From: Nemertoderma westbladi
Lineage: Eukaryota; Xenacoelomorpha; Nemertodermatida; Nemertodermatidae
Direction of reading: 5' to 3'
Assembly (NCBI GenBank): GCA_032718475.1
Contig: JAUCBJ010001311.1
Coordinates: forward strand, 1-20,321
DNA: 20,321 nucleotides
Shown here: positions 16,801 through 20,321 of the stretch, one piece after another
How positions within the stretch are numbered: position 1 is the stretch's first letter
Layout of the letters: each line of letters begins with the position of its first letter
Notes under the pieces: generated by a model
What the model saw: the letters and a program-made list of their open reading frames with translations, nothing else
Told to the model about the DNA's origin: nothing
Databases searched by the model: none
Translations under genes and position numbers: made by a program

Positions 16801-18928
16801 TAAAGTAAATCAACTCGCTGTCACTAATAGCTGCGTGGCATAAAGTAAATCAACTCGCTGTCACTACTAGCTGCTTGGCATAAAGTAAATCAACTCGCTG
16901 TCACTAATAGCTGCGTGGCATAAAGTAAATCAACTCGCTGTCACTACTAGCTGCGTCGCATAAAGTAAATCAACTCGCTGTCACTACTAGCTGCGTGGCA
17001 TAAAGTAAATCAACTCGCTGTCACTACTAGCTGCGTGGCATAAAGTAAATCAACTCGCTGTCACTAATAGCTGCGTGGCATAAAGTAAATCAACTCGCTG
17101 TCACTACTAGCTGCGTCGCATAAAGTAAATCAACTCCCTGTCACTACTAGCTGCGTCGCATAAAGTAAATCAACTCGCTGTCACTACTAGCTGCGTGGCA
17201 TAAAGTAAATCAACTCGCTGTCACTACTAGCTGCGTGGCATAAAGTAAATCAACTCGCTGTCACTAATAGCTGCGTGGCATAAAGTAAATCAACTCGCTG
17301 TCACTACTAGCTGCGTGGCATAAAGTAAATCAACTCCCTGTCACTACTAGCTGCGTCGCATAAAGTAAATCAACTCGCTGTCACTACTAGCTGCGTGGCA
17401 TAAAGTAAATCAACTCGCTGTCACTACTAGCTGCGTGGCATAAAGTAAATCAACTCCCTGTCACTACTAGCTGCGTCGCATAAAGTAAATCAACTCGCTG
17501 TCACTACTAGCTGCGTGGCATAAAGTAAATCAACTCGCTGTCACTACTAGCTGCGTGGCATAAAGTAAATCAACTCGCTGTCACTAATAGCTGCGTGGCA
17601 TAAAGTAAATCAACTCGCTGTCACTACTAGCTGCGTCGCATAAAGTAAATCAACTCCCTGTCACTACTAGCTGCGTGGCATAAAGTAAATCAACTCGCTG
17701 TCACTAATAGCTGCGTGGCATAAAGTAAATCAACTCGCTGTCACTACTAGCTGCTTGGCATAAAGTAAATCAACTCGCTGTCACTACTAGCTGCGTGGCA
17801 TAAAGTAAATCAACTCGCTGTCACTAATAGCTGCGTGGCATAAAGTAAATCAACTCGCTGTCACTACTAGCTGCTTGGCATAAAGTAAATCAACTCGCTG
17901 TCACTAATAGCTGCGTGGCATAAAGTAAATCAACTCGCTGTCACTACTAGCTGCGTCGCATAAAGTAAATCAACTCGCTGTCACTACTAGCTGCGTGGCA
18001 TAAAGTAAATCAACTCGCTGTCACTAATAGCTGCGTGGCATAAAGTAAATCAACTCGCTGTCACTACTAGCTGCGTGGCATAAAGTAAATCAACTCGCTG
18101 TCACTACTAGCTGCGTCGCATAAAGTAAATCAACTCGCTGTCACTACTAGCTGCGTCGCATAAAGTAAATCAACTCGCTGTCACTACTAGCTGCGTGGCA
18201 TAAAGTAAATCAACTCGCTGTCACTAATAGCTGCGTGGCATAAAGTAAATCAACTCGCTGTCACTACTAGCTGCGTCGCATAAAGTAAATCAACTCGCTG
18301 TCACTACTAGCTGCGTGGCATAAAGTAAATCAACTCGCTGTCACTACTAGCTGCGTGGCATAAAGTAAATCAACTCGCTGTCACTAATAGCTGCGTGGCA
18401 TAAAGTAAATCAACTCGCTGTCACTACTAGCTGCGTGGCATAAAGTAAATCAACTCGCTGTCACTACTAGCTGCGTGGCATAAAGTAAATCAACTCGCTG
18501 TCACTACTAGCTGCGTGGCATAAAGTAAATCAACTCGCTGTCACTACTAGCTGCGTGGCATAAAGTAAATCAACTCCCTGTCACTACTAGCTGCGTGGCA
18601 TAAAGTAAATCAACTCGCTGTCACTACTAGCTGCGTGGCATAAAGTAAATCAACTCGCTGTCACTACTAGCTGCTTGGCATAAAGTAAATCAACTCGCTG
18701 TCACTAATAGCTGTGTGGCATAAATTAAATCAACTCGCTGTCACTACTAGCTGCGTGGCATAAAGTAAATCAACTCGCTGTCACTAATAGCTGCGTGGCA
18801 TAAAGTAAATCAACTCGCTGTCACTACTAGCTGCGTGGCATAAAGTAAATCAACTCCCTGTCACTACTAGCTGCGTGGCATAAAGTAAATCAACTCGCTG
18901 TCACTACTAGCTGCGTGGCATAAAGTAA
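13811..18928. repeat. 40-bp satellite array, 128 units
   Basis: Counting by phase gives exactly 128 head-to-tail units (18 + 47 + 63, split by two 1-bp deletions near 14525 and 16405). The unit reads ATCAACTCGCTGTCACTACT followed by AGCTGCGTGGCATAAAGTAA. Identity between units is very high. Variation is concentrated at four places: CTACT/CTAAT, GTGG/GTGA/GTCG/TTGG, TCGCTG/TCCCTG, and rare changes elsewhere (CCCGC near 14137; AAATTAA in the first unit and near 18725). Variants recur in ordered neighbours, a sign of block duplication. Every unit holds stops and the period is not divisible by three, so it is non-coding. There are no unique spacers, so it is not a CRISPR array. Confidence 0.97.
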
Positions 18929-18945
18929 ATATTATAATTTTGGAA

Positions 18946-19653
18946 TATAACCTCTTACTACCAATCGCAATATAAATGTGCTCAATGTTATAAAAAAATC
19001 TATATAAATTAATCTTAATTACAAAAAAATCTGATGATCTCTTGTTGAAAGGAAATAATTATATTCTAGAAGTAATTATACGAAAATATTACATCAGGTA
19101 TTATTGATAAAGATTACTTATATCTGGTGAAACCTTTAGTGGTTGATCACTTTCGATTTGGCTGTGGTCTTTTTTTTAAGTTAGATTTTTTGGTGAAATT
19201 TATAAGTTTTTCGATAAATTTACATAGAAATTATTTCTTCGGGAAGTTATAATTATTTCGGTCACTGAATAATGTAATGCAAATAATATGTAATGTCTTC
19301 TTACTCGGCAAGTTATCTTAAGTATAATGGATTGAAATAAAGCTAAATTTATTTAAATGCTGACCTAGTTAGTGTTTTAATTATTTCTATATTACTGCAC
19401 TTGCAGTGCTACATTCGTGGATCCGGTTTCTTCTAACTATATTGATTAATTATTAGATTCAGAAATTAATTATTATATTGGGATATTTACATGTCAATAT
19501 GTTGGTCAGTATGATGGTCTGGGTGGGCAATGGAATGCTATATTCACACATGCTCCCACGGGCAATAAACTAAACAAACTAAATTGACTGTTCTAGACGA
19601 AGACATATAAAAAATAAATACATATTGTTTTATTTACTGCGCGGTAAACAGAG
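18946..19653. other. AT-rich spacer without a recognisable gene
   Basis: This stretch is strongly AT-rich with many short poly-A and poly-T runs. No open frame, RNA gene or repeat family is recognised. Near 19443-19477 ATTAATTATTA and similar words repeat. Confidence 0.5.
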
Positions 19654-19706
19654 TAGTAAGGGCAGGATACAGAGGCTAGTCAGAGGAACAAAAACAATAA
19701 GTGAAC
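19654..19706 (+). repeat. Short segment related to the centre of the nested hAT-1 element
   Basis: TAGTAAGGGCAGGATACAGAGG followed by GGAACAAAAACAATAA and AACGT runs parallel to 4331-4384, which has TAGTAAAGGAGCAGGTTTCAG, GGAACCAAAACAATAA and ACGT in the same order. The two are likely diverged copies of one dispersed sequence. Confidence 0.5.
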
Positions 19707-19727
19707 GTACAGTATGTTACAAAATGA

Positions 19728-20074
19728 CACCCCCCTTCCCCCGGAATATAGTGACGTTATTCAGGTACCTGCCACCCCCCTTCCCCCGGAATATAGTGAC
19801 GTTATTCAGGTACCTGCCACCCCCCTTCCCCCGGAATGTAGTGACGTTATTCAGGTACCTGCCACCCCCCTTCCCCCGGAATGTAGTGACGTTATTCAGG
19901 TACCTGCCACCCCCCTTCCCCCGGAATATAGTGACGTTATTTAGGTACCTGCCACCCCCCTTCCCCCGGAATGTAGTGACGTTATTCAGGTACCTGCCAC
20001 CCCCATTCCCCCGGAATGTAGTGACGTTATTCAGGTACCTGCCACCCCCCTTCGCCCGGAATATGGTGTCGTAA
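19728..20074 (+). repeat. 45-bp minisatellite, 7 full copies and a partial one
   Basis: Units start at 19728, 19773, 19818, 19863, 19908, 19953 and 19998, with a diverged partial unit at 20043. Each contains CACCCCCCTTCCCCCGGAAT, then ATAGTGACGTTATTCAGG (GTAGTGACG in some) and the palindrome AGGTACCT. Because 45 is divisible by three, an open frame spans it (Pro-rich, 149 codons from 19625), which I take as an artefact. Confidence 0.95.
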
Positions 20075-20184
20075 AAGATTGAAAGCAAAAATAAAAATTC
20101 TGGCTCTCCCTGTCAGTGGTCGGGAGGTGAAACTATCTCTGTTTCAAATTTCATGCAATCTCATTAAGATTTGTAGAAAAATTA
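20075..20184. other. Unique core between inverted 45-bp-type units
   Basis: This is non-coding sequence containing GTTTCAAATTTCATGCAATC. That is faintly like the sequence right of the C26 run at 2794 (GTTTCAAATTATTTCAAACA), which may be chance. Confidence 0.35.
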
Positions 20185-20240
20185 GGGGGGGGGGGGGGGG
20201 GGCGTGTCACTGAATTACGACACTATATTCTGGGACATGG
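20185..20240 (-). repeat. G18 run and inverted copy of the 45-bp unit
   Basis: G18 at 20185-20202 is followed by CGTGTCACTGAATTACGACA and CTATATTCTGGG. Reverse-complemented, this reads CAGAATATAGTGTCGTAATT then CAG and a C run. It matches the 45-bp unit (GGAATATAGTGACGTTATTCAG) with two or three changes. With the last partial unit at 20043 it makes an inverted pair around about 110 bp of unique sequence. Confidence 0.8.
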
Positions 20241-20321
20241 TGTAGGCCTATGTCGTGGCTGGCCGTGCAAGGATTCCAAATATGTAGGGCCTAACACATT
20301 CTGAATTTCGTCATCTGATGA

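Larger units (their letters stand above)
13681..18945. mobile_element. MITE-like element E2, expanded by a 128-copy array
   Basis: Its left end begins TTCCAAAATTGTAGTATTAC, and the reverse complement of its right end begins TTCCAAAATTATAATATTTA. Its first 30 bases match the left end of E1 (also ending in GATTG). Its right end has the same order as in E1, unit then TAATTTTGG. E2 thus appears to be an E1 relative in which the internal 40-bp segment multiplied to about 5.1 kb. The 130-bp left arm (13681-13810) contains a 20-bp perfect palindrome. No coding frame is present. The ends are shorter and less perfect than those of hAT-1 and hAT-2, and no target duplication was found. Confidence 0.6.

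Noticed and set aside
13811-18928. CRISPR-like appearance of the 40-bp array
   Set aside because: The units are contiguous with no unique spacers, there are no cas genes, and the setting is eukaryotic. It is a satellite.
19625-20074. 149-codon Pro/Arg-rich frame across the 45-bp repeats
   Set aside because: It is an artefact of a 45-bp period. A parallel frame and a minus-strand frame are equally open, and no domain is present.
1-20321. tRNA, rRNA or other structured RNA genes
   Set aside because: No cloverleaf, rRNA core or box elements were seen on either strand; the hairpins present are explained by inverted repeats.

Overview
The window looks like nuclear DNA from an animal, probably a marine invertebrate. 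It holds one recognisable protein gene, surrounded by non-autonomous transposons and tandem repeats. The gene is an ELYS/AHCTF1-type nucleoporin (7459-12546, + strand, 1695 codons), which exists only in eukaryotes and has its animal-type layout here. The word AGGCCTAT and close variants recur in non-coding DNA (near 7066, 7118, 7245, 7345, 7405, 13390 and 20245). My recollection is that this word is common in echinoderm and other invertebrate-deuterostome genomes, but that is a weak pointer and I do not name a species.

Layout. 1-1014: a decayed MULE-type transposase on the minus strand, broken by frameshifts and by a 22-base C run. 1033-2793: a 1.76 kb inverted-repeat element with homopolymer G/C tips, filled by a 52-bp minisatellite (15 copies) and a 21-bp minisatellite (about 38 copies). 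3191-3296: a short block of the same 21-bp repeat in opposite orientation. 3614-5718: a non-autonomous hAT-type transposon with a 16-bp perfect terminal inverted repeat and a perfect 8-bp target duplication. Inside it is a second inverted-repeat element (3822-5187) whose two arms are 12-bp minisatellites facing each other. 5963-6765: a second, smaller hAT-type element with its own 16-bp perfect termini. 6766-7458: the upstream region of the ELYS gene. 12547-13650: the gene's 3' flank, with several hairpins and a 0.46 kb MITE-like element (E1). 13681-18945: a 5.3 kb relative of E1 (E2) whose single 40-bp internal segment has become an array of 128 copies. 19728-20240: a 45-bp minisatellite with an inverted copy of its unit and an 18-base G run.

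The genes do not form a pathway; there is one host gene and many repeats. The recurring theme is the combination of short terminal inverted repeats with internal tandem arrays. At least four separate units show it, each with a different repeat sequence. The clearest case is the E1/E2 pair, where a one-copy and a 128-copy version of the same element lie side by side. The ELYS gene is unusual in being a single uninterrupted 5.1 kb reading frame, and it carries a candidate two-part PP1-docking site (SILK plus KQLRF).

Coordinates and alignments were made by eye. Pairings between inverted repeats and copy counts are direct readings of the sequence. Transposon superfamily assignments rest on termini, target duplications and known family features. 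No database search was possible.
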